DNA from: a virus
Length of the DNA: 25,278 nucleotides
Virus record (IMG/VR): IMGVR_UViG_3300007346_000206
Location: 1 to 25,278 of that record
Reading direction: 5' to 3' (one strand)
The notes under the pieces were generated by a model, which was given only the letters and a program-made list of their open reading frames with translations, made no database searches and had not been told where the DNA came from. Below, in pieces: positions 14,622 through 25,209 of the stretch. The position numbers and the translations under genes were made by a program. Each line of letters opens with the position of its first letter. The stretch's first letter is position 1.

Positions 14622-15782
14622 ATGTATCGAGTATTAACAGGAAAGCAACGAAGTTTAGTCTTCCCTGTAATGTGTAATGGTCATGTCAAAATAGACTATT
14701 ATGATAATATTGCGATAGGAGCAGATGCTAGCGTAGGAAGTAGTGATGATGTAATCTACGGTCCTTGGTCTTTAGACGACGCTTTTACTATCGAGGCTAC
14801 TGTGACACCCTATGACATAAATGGATTCGGAAGGCATAGTGTAGGTAGTTTAACAGGCGTTGCTACTGATTCGGGAAAGGTAATGCCAGCAGTAGATAAC
14901 GATGTGACTCAAACAGATTATATCTCTCATTATTATTTGGCTGAGACTGCAAAACATACACATGAGATGAGAATATTTCATAGTAGTAAAGCACAACTTT
15001 CTTTGATAAATACCACTTCACATAATGAAAATCAACCAGCAGAATACAAGATTAAATTTTCTGTCACACTAGGAACTACTACTCAAAACCTAGAAACTTC
15101 TGCGTTGATTTTGCCTTCTATCGGAATAAATTGGCCCCTCATAAGTCACACTTCGGGAGGTTCTTATGGTAGCGGTATTTTAGATTCAAAGGGGAAATAC
15201 ACTCATGTTTTTGCTAAAACAACAAAATCAAGTGGGAATAGTGGAACTACTTTGACCTTTCTTTCTACTGCAAATAATATACTACATGAAGACCAAGAAC
15301 TATTCATAAAGAATGGATTTGGTTTTACTTCCATAGGAAAGGTTGCCGCCACTCCATCGTCTTCTTCCGGAGATTCCTTTGCAGTGACTTTGGATACTTC
15401 TCAATCTACTGCATTAAATTCAACAGACCTTTTTATCAAAGCACCAATGAATCCATCTTATGTTGATGGGTTATTTCACATAGCCGCTACTTATGATTCG
15501 GCTAGTAAAGTAATGGCAATTTATTTTAATAATAGTGAAGTAGCAAGTGCCACTCATTCTGGAAGTGGGACTTTTGCTATGGATAAAGAAGATTTATTTT
15601 TAGGTGCTAATGGTAGTGGGGCCACTGGTCAAAATAGTGCAACTACCAATAAACAATTCATGGGAGAGTTTCACGAATTTGCCATGAGTAGAGGGGCTAG
15701 AAATAAATTCAATGTCAATAATTTAACCCCTAGATTTGCAGATACCGTACTTTATTTTAGATTCGAGGAGATAGACCAATGA
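14622..15782 (+). CDS. Tail-tip protein with LamG/concanavalin-like domain
   Basis: A 386-residue protein starting at ATG 14622, with TGAGGTG upstream formed with the previous stop. An early block (WSLDDAFTIEATVTPYDIN) and a late one (about 285-385: DGLFHIAATYDSASKVMAIYFNNSEVASA, then KQFMGEFHEFAMSRGARNKFNVN, LYFRFEEI) are the hallmark of the LamG/concanavalin-type jelly roll, which binds glycans. Between them, about 190-285, is a Ser/Thr-rich region that looks like an inserted beta domain. The gene overlaps the giant hub-like gene by four bases. A role in binding surface glycans of the host is a reasonable inference. Confidence 0.6.
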   Translation: MYRVLTGKQRSLVFPVMCNGHVKIDYYDNIAIGADASVGSSDDVIYGPWSLDDAFTIEATVTPYDINGFGRHSVGSLTGVATDSGKVMPAVDNDVTQTDYISHYYLAETAKHTHEMRIFHSSKAQLSLINTTSHNENQPAEYKIKFSVTLGTTTQNLETSALILPSIGINWPLISHTSGGSYGSGILDSKGKYTHVFAKTTKSSGNSGTTLTFLSTANNILHEDQELFIKNGFGFTSIGKVAATPSSSSGDSFAVTLDTSQSTALNSTDLFIKAPMNPSYVDGLFHIAATYDSASKVMAIYFNNSEVASATHSGSGTFAMDKEDLFLGANGSGATGQNSATTNKQFMGEFHEFAMSRGARNKFNVNNLTPRFADTVLYFRFEEIDQ

Positions 15783-18700
15783 CAGCAGTTTATGTGATGC
15801 GTAAGGGTACTACAATAAATCCCACTGTAGTCGCTACTCTAGCAAACGCAGGGAACAATGTCAATTTCGATTGTCCTACGAATCCCATTATCCATGACAC
15901 GGCTACTTGCACTGATACTCATAGAATGTTCACTTACATTTCTACTGATGATTCTAATAATGACACCTTTATTCAGCAATTACAAGGTTCGGATTCTGCC
16001 GGTACTCAATATTCTAATTTAGAAAATACTGAGGGGTATAAGATAAAGTGCTATGATAGTATTTCGGGAGAAGGCATCCGCCTAAATTCTACTGCTAGTG
16101 ACCACAACTACTATGTCTTGATAAACTCGGATAATGGATTAACTCATCACTTTGCTAGAATTACACAATTTACTACTGACGATGTTTCGGGAGATAGTTT
16201 TGAATTTGAGCCAAGACTAGGTTCTTCTATTACTAAGAATACTAAATTCATGGTGTTCAAGGGAGATGATGAAGATGAATCTACTATTGTAGCAGTAAGT
16301 AGTGGTATTCTTGCTACAGAGATTACTGCTGGTAGCACTACCTACAGAATGAATAAATCATTGCTATGCTCTAAACCCCTATTTTACTTCCACAATTCTA
16401 GACTAGATAAGAAGAATCAACTTGACCACAATAAAAAATATTATGTCAAATATGCTTCTTCTCAAATGAGCAGTGCTACCATTAATTCATTTACAACAAA
16501 TACATTTATCACTTCTCAAGATTATGGATTCTTGGTTAAAGACTATAGCAAGTTTAACATTAAAACTACACTTGTTGATAATCTAAAAACACTAGACGAC
16601 CCTACCAATACTAACAGTTATAATAGCACCAAACAGACTTCCAATGAAGGATTGACATTAGCGAATAATGACTTTACAGATTACGATGAATCGTTTTACA
16701 ATGCTAGGCGTGACGACGACAATGTGAAATCCGCTCTCAATCTAGTTGGCCCATATCGGTATCTTCACTACGGTTATTCTCCCGAAACAGCCAACGAAGC
16801 CCCTATGGTTCTTAGCACCAATTTGAAAGAATCGTATGGACGAAGGGGGGGTTATGCGGAGTCAAAAATCGTAGACACCTCCCGAATCATGTCCTCAAAG
16901 GTAGGGGAGTTTGAGGCTTTTAGAGTTCGACAGCAACAGCATAGAGGTGAGTTCTTTGAGTGGTTCCCGCTCAAGGCTACAGTGAAAGCAAATGTCACAG
17001 GAAATGAATACACATTTACTACAGAAGAAGGATATGATTTAGCGAATTTGTTATCAGCAAATGATGAAGTTATGGTAGGGTCTAGAGTAGTTAGATTGGC
17101 CTCTAGTAGTCCGATAGATTCTTTCAATACTAGTGCATTTACACAAGACATTACTTTCACTTCTAGTTCTAGATTAGATACAGAAAGTTCCTTTTCTACA
17201 TCTTCCTATACATTAAGTGCAGGGGATAGATTATACCGTAGGGCATTTAGTTCATCTAAGAACAATCTACTTACCACCTTTCCTTTCGTGGAAGGTAGAG
17301 AAAGCCAACTAAGAATAGTTTTCTTGGATAAGAACTATGCCGGACTAGAAGCAACCGTGACAGGCTCAAGTAAAGACCAAAAATATTTGACCCTATCTTT
17401 TACTAATGCCGAGGTTAGAAAATCTTCTACAGCATTTACATCTTTAGAATATATTTCCGGACAATATATCATTGAAGTAGAGAGATTCAACGGAGAAATA
17501 GAACAAATAGAAATAGACAAAAATATGGGTATGAGTACCATGACTATTTCCGGTAGAGATAATTATTCAAAACTAATTTCTCCAATAGTAAATCGTAATT
17601 CTAATTTCTCCGAAGATGTAATTTATTCAACTATGAGTCCACACAATAAGTTAGAACTTGTCGGTGTTTTGGATAGTGGGAATGATTTGAATTTCAATAG
17701 TAAGACCTTTGATTTAACATCGTCGATAACAGTTAATTCTTTAGCAAATACAAAACTCTTCGTGAAATATACTAATGGAGTTGTAGCATATATAGGAGAA
17801 GGGGCCTCTAACACCACTACTAGAATTACTCTCAAAAACTTACCATTAACAGAAGCATACGGGACTTCCACGCATAATGAAGTACAATTGTGGAAAGAAA
17901 TAGAAACAAATTACATTCTAAACAAAGCCCTATCTTCTAACAATAAACTACCCACTTTTGCTACTAGCCTAGGAGGAAACAGTGACAAGGGACTGCTTTT
18001 CAGCAGTGGCGAAAAACTAGACGGTACTTTATTGAGTGGAAGTACTACTTCTAGAACTTCCGGAGTTGATAGCAATGCGGTTGGATTTCATATACAACAC
18101 CCCACTTCTATAGGAAAAGAAGAAGCATTCCAAGCCAAACTAAGCGATGGAGGTACAAATTATGAAACCTTTGAAACAGTCAATACCTTGATTGATTTTA
18201 CTGTCTTGAATACTTCTACTGTAGATGGAAAGACCACCATAGAATTAGCCCCTTATCTTCCTGTCACTTTAGGAAGAGTAGACCACAACGATTACGATAC
18301 TTATGATGTGACATTAACCACAATAGGTACTACTACAGGAAGCGATGGTGGTTTCGATATTGATGGTAAAAAATACTTAGACATTACCCCATCTAACACT
18401 TCTACTATTAAAGCGGTAGCAGATGTAGGATTGCCTATTTATTTGAGTTCTATATTTGTAGGATATTGCACTCAAGTAGTATGCTATAATACAGTCTCAA
18501 GCGGGGCAGATACTTGGAGAGTTTTCTTGGATAGGCCAGTGAACAATTTCAGTTCCGGAGAAACTATTTCCACATTAGGGTTCACAACTGCTGTAAATAA
18601 TCAGTATTCCGGAAAAAATACTCATAATTTGTACCTAGTAAATGGAGAGCATTTACATGGAGGTAAGATGGTGACGCTATTGAATTCCCTATATGGAGTA

Positions 18701-21700
18701 GAAGCGGGAGTCGCCTACGGTGCTGATGATATGCAGAAGCCAACCTATTACAATTACATTAGGCCAACTACAGCACTATCTCACGAATTGGTCGGAACCT
18801 ATATTGAAAAATATGGGGTTCCACTTTACAAAATAAACCACATTGAGAAAGGAATTTTCAATAGAAAAACTCAAGCAATCGCCAGCGACTATCACACTAC
18901 TGATGCTAGCCCAACAGAAAAAGAAGAGGTCGGTAGGGCTTCCGATGCTAATTACTATGACGGTAGTAGTTCTGTTCAATATTATGCCTCGGCTTACAAA
19001 ATGAATCAAGGAAGAAGTTCTACCGCTTTAGAAAAGATACCTAGTAGATTTAGAGAAACTTCTCATTTGCATTTGCCGGTTGAAGAAAGAGGATACTTCC
19101 CCGCTAGCGGTTCACTGTTTTGGGATTATATCATACACGAAGCAAGTCACACTAGAGATAAAGTTCTAACTTCTCACGACCCTACATTAGGTGGCAGGGT
19201 CAAATCTAATTTCTACATTAAAGATTTCTTAGAACAACTAGACCCAAAGACTGCTAGACTCTTCTTATTTGCGACTTCGGACTTATTACCATATAGTAGT
19301 TTAAGAGATGATAGTTTGTTCTACTCCAATAGAGATTTGAAAAACTTTAGTCTATATTTGTTGAACAAACCGACAGAAGATACTACTTCCGATAAACACT
19401 CCAAGTATGGGGGTGCTGGAAAGGCAAAGAAATACTTAGACAGTGATTATGATACTGCGGCCATTCTAGAATACGATGTAGAAGACATTACCAAAATGAC
19501 CACTTTTGGTTTAATGAGATTAACCGAGGTATTGTTTGACTCGAATATGAATCAAATAAATCCGGAACATCTACCGGACAAAAAGAAAACAATGAGAGTT
19601 TTTAATTATCACTATTATGAATTTACAGATTTAGGAACGACTTTTGGTTTTAGAGATTCCGACGATGCTATACTCACTACTTCAGATGTAAGTTCGTCCC
19701 TAAGTGCAAATGACATTATTTGTGATAGCGATGGAAACATGATTGGGGAAGTTTCTAGTGTTTCGACCACTACAATAACGCTAAAGAATTTGTATCATGG
19801 AGATTCTACTAGAAAGATAGTAAAGACAACTAGTTCGGGAGGAATTGCTACAGGTAATTTATTCAAGGCAGTTAAACACCAAGCCGCATTTAGTGGACAC
19901 GGTGATGCACAGAATGTCAACAAACTAGATGGTTCTATACAACCCCTAGTTGCTTTATTTCACGGTGGAAATTATTCTAGTGATGCTTTCACGGATGAAG
20001 CGGGTCAAGCATTCAATGTAGGAAGTACAAGTGCTGGACACGAAAGCCACTTGGCTTTGCCTATGGTAATCACCAACATTACCTTTGATTCGGAACAACA
20101 CAATGGACACTCTAGTCTTCTTCTTAAGCAATATAATGACCTAAAATTACACACCGATTCTCCCGCTACAGCCGCCTCTTTCTTGAAGAGTGGATTGGTG
20201 GGTATGGTCCTTGATAGATTTGATATTTCCGGAGGGGATACCCTGTCCAGTGCTGGTACAGTAATGCCTCCAATTAACAATTCACATCTAAGAGAGTACA
20301 GTGCTACAGGCAAGAACTTTACAATTATCAATTACGGTATGGCTACTAGACCCAACCGATTTGCTACTACTAAATTAGATAATAATGGAGGTGGTCTTGC
20401 CGCATCTTCCGATGTTACTACGGATGCAGAAGGAATATATTTAGGATTTAAATTAAGGGTAAAATTACCTGCCAAGGAATCAACAAATCCTAGGGGGCCT
20501 TCCGGAACAACCCATTACAAATATATTCTAAACTCTAGCACCTATCCATATTTAGATTATGTGAAAGACTTAACAGGTTGTTATTTGGCCTCCGAAGCAG
20601 GTACAGAATACGCAACAGGAACAGCAGTAGCGCAACCTGCTATTGACGCAGATACTCAACAACATAGCATGCAGAATGTTTCTCCTACCTTTTTAGGATA
20701 TGTCGTTTCCCATGAAATAGATAGTGGAAATAGCACTAAAAGACACATTTTGATACTAGACCAACAATTGACTGCGGGATATTACAGAGTTATGCAACCC
20801 AATGAAACCTGTACTTATGAATACACACCTAGCAGAATTAAGTTGAATACTCTATCCTCGGAATATACTAAGATGCCATATAAAGATGAAACTTATTCGG
20901 CTACCCAAGACTATCACATAAGGGTGGAGTCTTCTCACGATAGGTCGCTAAATGGTTCTTTTGAAAATGTAGGCCACAATGAGGGAGTGTTATCTATGTA
21001 TTGCACTGTAGATTTGGATGGAAAAATTGCATCTGGCACTACAGAACATATCGTGTCTAGAAGTCCACTATTGGCCCTATACCAATTCGCTGATATGACA
21101 ACTAAGAAGGCAGAAATACCTTCAACATTATGCGTCAGCGATGGTAATACTACCTTCAAAACTTCAACTGAAATAGATTGGCTAGGAACAGGAGATGGCG
21201 AAACCATAGGAAGAGGACTTACTATTACCTTTGGAGAACACAAGTTGACTAAGGGTGTAGTTTCAGTATCGGATACGATTACTATTACTACGAATAAGAA
21301 CTTAAAAGGAAAACCTATTCGTGCTGTTATAGGTTCGGGAGTCACTATTGGAGAAGAAACAGAAACCCTCATCAATAATCTCTTTGAAGAGAATGACATA
21401 GAATTCACTACTGGTTATACCGACGACTACCCACTAGTTGTAGCACCTAATCTAAAGGGAGTAGACTTATTCTCTGCAATCAACTACTTAATTGAAAAGA
21501 AGAATAAACAATTGATTTATGATAATGACAAATTCTCAATTAAGGACCAAAAGGATTCAGCCTTTTCACCAAAGATAAAAATTACTGATATGAATAATGA
21601 TTTACAAATCATCAACTTTAGCCAATCCGATGTTCTCTTTGACTTTTACAATGAAGTAAGAGTCTATTCTAAGGATAAGATTGCTATTAGGAAGAACGGC

Positions 21701-22258
21701 ACTAGTATTAGTAAGAGAGGAAGAAAGGTACTAGAAGTCAACGACGATAGTTTGTCTACTCAAGAAGAGGTAGATAGTAGAGCATATAATCTATTAAAAT
21801 TACATTCTAGTTCTAACAAGAAGGTTTCCTTAGAACTAGGACATAGGAGTTTAGGGCAAATAAGGCCCTCGGATATTATTGAACTCGAACTATTACAAGA
21901 AGGTATTACTTCTTCTAAATATGTCATTTTAGAAATGGAACATACTCAAATAGGTACTATCAAATTAGAACTTGGTAAATTCACTAAGGGCTTAACTGAT
22001 AGGTTTGCTGAAATCTTGAAAAATAATAAAAAGATAGAGGCAAATGCAAGAAGTGAGGCTTTCAACAATGTCCGTACTTCTAGGGACTATTTTGGAAAAA
22101 TAGGCATCACTGAAAGAAAGTTAATCGTCAAGAAGAGAGCCAACGCAAGCGCAAACTCTTTCAATCTTGGGTTTGAGCAGACTCTAGGCTTCGCCCTAAA
22201 TTTGGGCCTATCAACAGGTGGAAATACGCTTACGACTATATTGGAGGAAGAATTTTGA
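15779..22258 (+). CDS. Giant (2159-residue) baseplate hub-like tail protein
   Basis: Starts at ATG 15779 with GAGGAG upstream. Two separated parts look like halves of a gp27/gpD-type baseplate hub. Near residues 560-605 is a beta-barrel pattern (GQYIIEVERFNGEIEQIEID, then TMTISGRDNYSKLISPIV). From about 1865 to 2080 is the C-terminal part: VDLFSAINYLIEKKNKQLIYDNDKF, FYNEVRVYSKDKI, KVLEVNDDSLSTQEEVDSRAYNLL and LGQIRPSDIIELEL. About 1250 residues of Ser/Thr/Asp-rich sequence intervene, without repeats I can resolve, making the protein several times longer than an ordinary hub. No peptidase, lysozyme or membrane motif was seen. The hub identity is inferred from these patterns and the gene order. 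Confidence 0.55.
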   Translation: MTAVYVMRKGTTINPTVVATLANAGNNVNFDCPTNPIIHDTATCTDTHRMFTYISTDDSNNDTFIQQLQGSDSAGTQYSNLENTEGYKIKCYDSISGEGIRLNSTASDHNYYVLINSDNGLTHHFARITQFTTDDVSGDSFEFEPRLGSSITKNTKFMVFKGDDEDESTIVAVSSGILATEITAGSTTYRMNKSLLCSKPLFYFHNSRLDKKNQLDHNKKYYVKYASSQMSSATINSFTTNTFITSQDYGFLVKDYSKFNIKTTLVDNLKTLDDPTNTNSYNSTKQTSNEGLTLANNDFTDYDESFYNARRDDDNVKSALNLVGPYRYLHYGYSPETANEAPMVLSTNLKESYGRRGGYAESKIVDTSRIMSSKVGEFEAFRVRQQQHRGEFFEWFPLKATVKANVTGNEYTFTTEEGYDLANLLSANDEVMVGSRVVRLASSSPIDSFNTSAFTQDITFTSSSRLDTESSFSTSSYTLSAGDRLYRRAFSSSKNNLLTTFPFVEGRESQLRIVFLDKNYAGLEATVTGSSKDQKYLTLSFTNAEVRKSSTAFTSLEYISGQYIIEVERFNGEIEQIEIDKNMGMSTMTISGRDNYSKLISPIVNRNSNFSEDVIYSTMSPHNKLELVGVLDSGNDLNFNSKTFDLTSSITVNSLANTKLFVKYTNGVVAYIGEGASNTTTRITLKNLPLTEAYGTSTHNEVQLWKEIETNYILNKALSSNNKLPTFATSLGGNSDKGLLFSSGEKLDGTLLSGSTTSRTSGVDSNAVGFHIQHPTSIGKEEAFQAKLSDGGTNYETFETVNTLIDFTVLNTSTVDGKTTIELAPYLPVTLGRVDHNDYDTYDVTLTTIGTTTGSDGGFDIDGKKYLDITPSNTSTIKAVADVGLPIYLSSIFVGYCTQVVCYNTVSSGADTWRVFLDRPVNNFSSGETISTLGFTTAVNNQYSGKNTHNLYLVNGEHLHGGKMVTLLNSLYGVEAGVAYGADDMQKPTYYNYIRPTTALSHELVGTYIEKYGVPLYKINHIEKGIFNRKTQAIASDYHTTDASPTEKEEVGRASDANYYDGSSSVQYYASAYKMNQGRSSTALEKIPSRFRETSHLHLPVEERGYFPASGSLFWDYIIHEASHTRDKVLTSHDPTLGGRVKSNFYIKDFLEQLDPKTARLFLFATSDLLPYSSLRDDSLFYSNRDLKNFSLYLLNKPTEDTTSDKHSKYGGAGKAKKYLDSDYDTAAILEYDVEDITKMTTFGLMRLTEVLFDSNMNQINPEHLPDKKKTMRVFNYHYYEFTDLGTTFGFRDSDDAILTTSDVSSSLSANDIICDSDGNMIGEVSSVSTTTITLKNLYHGDSTRKIVKTTSSGGIATGNLFKAVKHQAAFSGHGDAQNVNKLDGSIQPLVALFHGGNYSSDAFTDEAGQAFNVGSTSAGHESHLALPMVITNITFDSEQHNGHSSLLLKQYNDLKLHTDSPATAASFLKSGLVGMVLDRFDISGGDTLSSAGTVMPPINNSHLREYSATGKNFTIINYGMATRPNRFATTKLDNNGGGLAASSDVTTDAEGIYLGFKLRVKLPAKESTNPRGPSGTTHYKYILNSSTYPYLDYVKDLTGCYLASEAGTEYATGTAVAQPAIDADTQQHSMQNVSPTFLGYVVSHEIDSGNSTKRHILILDQQLTAGYYRVMQPNETCTYEYTPSRIKLNTLSSEYTKMPYKDETYSATQDYHIRVESSHDRSLNGSFENVGHNEGVLSMYCTVDLDGKIASGTTEHIVSRSPLLALYQFADMTTKKAEIPSTLCVSDGNTTFKTSTEIDWLGTGDGETIGRGLTITFGEHKLTKGVVSVSDTITITTNKNLKGKPIRAVIGSGVTIGEETETLINNLFEENDIEFTTGYTDDYPLVVAPNLKGVDLFSAINYLIEKKNKQLIYDNDKFSIKDQKDSAFSPKIKITDMNNDLQIINFSQSDVLFDFYNEVRVYSKDKIAIRKNGTSISKRGRKVLEVNDDSLSTQEEVDSRAYNLLKLHSSSNKKVSLELGHRSLGQIRPSDIIELELLQEGITSSKYVILEMEHTQIGTIKLELGKFTKGLTDRFAEILKNNKKIEANARSEAFNNVRTSRDYFGKIGITERKLIVKKRANASANSFNLGFEQTLGFALNLGLSTGGNTLTTILEEEF

Positions 22259-22626
22259 TAGTAGATTCCGTTAGAGAAAGTCTTGCCTTACATTTGAAAA
22301 CTGTATTTACAAAGGCTAGGGTGGGGGTGGGTGGCAACGCTACTGACCCATCAGCAACTAATTTAGATGTACCTATTTACAGTATTTCTGCTTCTTCTTC
22401 TACTAGCGAAGGAAATGTCATAGATTTCAAATTCACTCTTTTGGGTTCTTCTGTCGCAGGGTACACAATAAGAGAAATAGGTATTTTTAATAAAGCATAT
22501 GACAATGTGGCGGAAACTTCGATAGCAGAATACACTGAAATGCTATCTAGGATTACATTCGATGGAATAGGGCCATTTGCCTCCGGAGAAGAAATTGATT
22601 TTTACATTACCATAGAGGTTGAGTGA
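22255..22626 (+). CDS. Small tail-fibre/collar-type protein
   Basis: A 123-residue protein starting at TTG 22255, overlapping the giant gene's stop by four bases, with GGAGGA about eight bases upstream. The central segment GYTIREIGIFNKAYDN and the following LSRITFDGIGPFASGEEIDFYITIEVE match the conserved core of phage tail-fibre and collar proteins (a strand ending in E-I-G-I-F-N, then an R-I-x-F strand and a final hydrophobic strand). It sits between the baseplate hub and the long fibre gene, so an adaptor role between baseplate and fibre is likely. No enzymatic motif is visible. Confidence 0.55.
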   Translation: MIVDSVRESLALHLKTVFTKARVGVGGNATDPSATNLDVPIYSISASSSTSEGNVIDFKFTLLGSSVAGYTIREIGIFNKAYDNVAETSIAEYTEMLSRITFDGIGPFASGEEIDFYITIEVE

Positions 22627-22627
22627 T

Positions 22628-24202
22628 ATGACAGACAGCAGAAATATAGGACAGTACAGTAGATTCCATTCTAATCCAGCAGGTAGCGGATTAGTTGATG
22701 GTGTAGATTTTCCTCACAGTGGGTTGCTTAAAGCACTATCAGTAGGGTTGCAGAACAGTTATGCTATTCTAAATGGAACTACAGCAGACGCAACTAAGAA
22801 CTTTAGTATCGTACAAACAAACTCCAGTGGAAATACGCAATTCGTAGTGAGGGCGGGTACAGTCATTAGAGATGGAAAACTAATGCCAGAAATCGCTACT
22901 GCTACTTTCACTCAAGGAACTCCTTCTACCTTCGATGAACCTGCCTCCGGAAACGCATACTTCGTCTTAGTGGTGACTAGTGACTCTACAAATGTATTGG
23001 CCATTAGAGGAGATAAGGCCGATACTGATGTAGTGCCACAACTAACTGCGGGTGATATTCCTGTTGCTATAATCAAATTAGATGCAAGCGGAACTGTAGA
23101 TGGTAGGTCTATCCAGTATTTGACTACGGCTAAGAGTGAAAATTCAGTGAGTATTGGTTATGATGCTGGAAGTACTACCTACACAGAAACAAGTGCTATT
23201 ACTGGAACAAGTGCGGGTTTATTTATTTCAGGTATAGGTGACCATACAAGTTCATTAGCAAGTGACGATAAAGTCATTATTCAAGATACTAGTGCTTCCA
23301 ATGTAATTAAATCAGTCACAGCCGCTTCTATTGCCGCATTAGCCCCACAGGGAGATATTACATCTGTTGTGGCTGGTAGTGCTTTGACAGGTGGAGGAAC
23401 AACAGGAGATGTTACACTAAATGTTGGCGTTGATGATTCTACTATTGAAATTAATTCGGATGCTTTAAGATTAAAGGATGGTGGAGTGACAGTTGGAAAG
23501 ATGGCCGCTAATTCTGTCGATTCCGACCAATATGTAGACGGTTCTGTTGACAATATACATTTGGCAACAGGAATAGATGCAGTTAAAATTGCTGATGGTA
23601 CGGTTACAAGTGAAGAATTTCAAAGAATAAATACGCTTACTTCAAACGCACAAACACAATTAGACACTAAATTACAAGTGGGACAGTTTAGTATGTGGAT
23701 TCCAGCAGAAGCAATAAGCCCCCAATCAGTAAATCCTTGTGGTAGTTTAACAACAACTGCTAACGCTAACGCTACTCAACCGGATTTTAGAACCTTAGCA
23801 TTCGACGCAGGTACTGATGAATTTGCTCAGTTTTCAATTGCTATGCCAAAAATGTGGAACGAAGGCACAGTTTTATTTACTTTCTATTGGACACATGCTG
23901 GTAGTGCAGGTAATGATGTAATTTGGACTATTGCTGGAACTTCTGTTTCTAATGATGAAGCCATAGGTGGGGTTATTTTTGGAACTGCTGTTAATTATCA
24001 AGATACAGCACTAACCGCTAAGGATTTACATATTATCAGTAGCGATACTGCTCTCACTATTGCAGGTTCTCCGGCGGTAGGAGATGTTTGCTTTTTCCAA
24101 ATATCAAGAGATGCTAATAATGGTAATGATGATTTCGCTAGTGATGCTTTGCTTATGGGCGTTAAAATGACATATACTGTTGATGGATTAAATGATGCGT
24201 GA
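22628..24202 (+). CDS. Long tail-fibre protein
   Basis: A 524-residue fibre. ATG 22628 is used because GAGGT lies eight bases upstream; the in-frame TTG at 22619 would sit directly on that site. The N-terminal part (about 10-190) is a fibre-anchor type domain with HSGLLKALSVGLQNSYAILNG and many strands. The middle (about 240-350) has the phage fibre pattern ALTGGGTTGDVTLNVGVDDSTIEI, then LKDGGVTVGKMAANSVDSD and repeated DG-x-V segments. The C-terminal domain, from MWIPAEAISPQSVNPCG through FAQFSIAMPKMWNEGTVLFTFYW, is a tail-fibre tip domain seen in many marine phages. Ser/Thr-rich and beta-rich throughout, without a chaperone gene next to it. Confidence 0.75.
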   Translation: MTDSRNIGQYSRFHSNPAGSGLVDGVDFPHSGLLKALSVGLQNSYAILNGTTADATKNFSIVQTNSSGNTQFVVRAGTVIRDGKLMPEIATATFTQGTPSTFDEPASGNAYFVLVVTSDSTNVLAIRGDKADTDVVPQLTAGDIPVAIIKLDASGTVDGRSIQYLTTAKSENSVSIGYDAGSTTYTETSAITGTSAGLFISGIGDHTSSLASDDKVIIQDTSASNVIKSVTAASIAALAPQGDITSVVAGSALTGGGTTGDVTLNVGVDDSTIEINSDALRLKDGGVTVGKMAANSVDSDQYVDGSVDNIHLATGIDAVKIADGTVTSEEFQRINTLTSNAQTQLDTKLQVGQFSMWIPAEAISPQSVNPCGSLTTTANANATQPDFRTLAFDAGTDEFAQFSIAMPKMWNEGTVLFTFYWTHAGSAGNDVIWTIAGTSVSNDEAIGGVIFGTAVNYQDTALTAKDLHIISSDTALTIAGSPAVGDVCFFQISRDANNGNDDFASDALLMGVKMTYTVDGLNDA

Positions 24203-25209
24203 TTAAGATGTGGATAAGTAGAGTATCGGGAATGGGGTCTTATGCGAATAGGACTACCCCTGTAAATGCTAATCTTTATAATTTGGCTTCTGTAAAATCC
24301 ATTCACCAGACTAACTCTAATGATGGCGTTGGAATAAATTTTAATGCTGGTGCGGCTGATTCGGCTTGGATGACAGGTGTTCAAGTAATAGGGACTGACA
24401 TGTATATTTCAAATAGAGGAAATAACAACAGTTTTGATAGCACTAATGTTTTTATTACGAAAATAGCAATAAGTTCTACCGGAAGTGGAAATGCGGTTGC
24501 CCAAAATGCCGCAGGTTTAGGGCTAAACAGTTGTGATGGATTTGGACTTAATGATGATGCCACCAAGATTATACTTGCTGATTTTCATGGGAATCAAATA
24601 AGAAGTGGAACGATGGATGTTAATTTAGCCATAACTCTCAATGGTAGTGCTTTAAGTGCGGGGGGTGGAGTAAGATTTGCTCGATGGAATAATGACGGTT
24701 CTAAGTATTATTTTGGATATGGTGTATCGGGTGGAAACAGTATAATTAAACAATATACTGCTGGAACTAACTACATAGTGGCTTCCGGTGATAGTGCTGG
24801 AACTTCTCAAACTCTATCAATAGGAGCGGCTAGTGATTTAGTCTTCAATAGTGATGGAAGTAAAATGTATATTCCTGACGCACTAACCGCCGAAGTTTTT
24901 GAATATGATTTGTCTACTCCTTACGATACTTCAACAGAAACATTAGTCACTACTTTAGACATAAGAAATTTCTTTACCAATAGTAGCAGTTCTACTAATA
25001 CTCCTTGGAGGTCGGCAAGTAGTAGTAGTAGTACGCCTTGGATTTCAGGTTTGTCTTGGAATGACGATGGAAGCAAATTATATGTCATTAGTTTATGGGG
25101 GACTACAATACAATCTAAAGTTAGTGGAACGGTTAATCCTTCAACTGTCACAGGAGAAGGCGGAACTAGAACAAATACTATGCCAATAATTGAGTTTAGA
25201 GTACAATGA
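24199..25209 (+). CDS. Beta-propeller-like probable receptor-binding protein
   Basis: A 336-residue protein starting at GTG 24199, overlapping the fibre gene's stop by four bases (GTGA); an ATG at 24208 is an alternative. Four blade-like units end in similar strand-turn motifs: GFGLNDDATKIILAD, ARWNNDGSKYYFG, LVFNSDGSKMYIP and SWNDDGSKLYVIS. The pattern of a hydrophobic strand, DGSK turn and aromatic strand is characteristic of NHL/WD-like or PQQ-type propellers. No signal peptide is clear. A Ser-rich linker with two TPW motifs precedes the last blade. Its place at the end of the fibre genes suggests a receptor-binding head; binding partner unknown. Confidence 0.5.
   Translation: MIKMWISRVSGMGSYANRTTPVNANLYNLASVKSIHQTNSNDGVGINFNAGAADSAWMTGVQVIGTDMYISNRGNNNSFDSTNVFITKIAISSTGSGNAVAQNAAGLGLNSCDGFGLNDDATKIILADFHGNQIRSGTMDVNLAITLNGSALSAGGGVRFARWNNDGSKYYFGYGVSGGNSIIKQYTAGTNYIVASGDSAGTSQTLSIGAASDLVFNSDGSKMYIPDALTAEVFEYDLSTPYDTSTETLVTTLDIRNFFTNSSSSTNTPWRSASSSSSTPWISGLSWNDDGSKLYVISLWGTTIQSKVSGTVNPSTVTGEGGTRTNTMPIIEFRVQ

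Noticed and set aside
17992-18007. Six-bp stem with four-base loop in the giant gene
   Set aside because: This short a stem is expected by chance in several kilobases of sequence.
20935-21408. Antisense ORF of 157 codons
   Set aside because: It lies entirely opposite the giant hub-like gene, has no ribosome site or recognisable motif, and its composition mirrors the sense frame.
25018-25032. Run of AGT triplets as a regulatory microsatellite
   Set aside because: It codes for a Ser linker in frame in the propeller-like protein and needs no other explanation.
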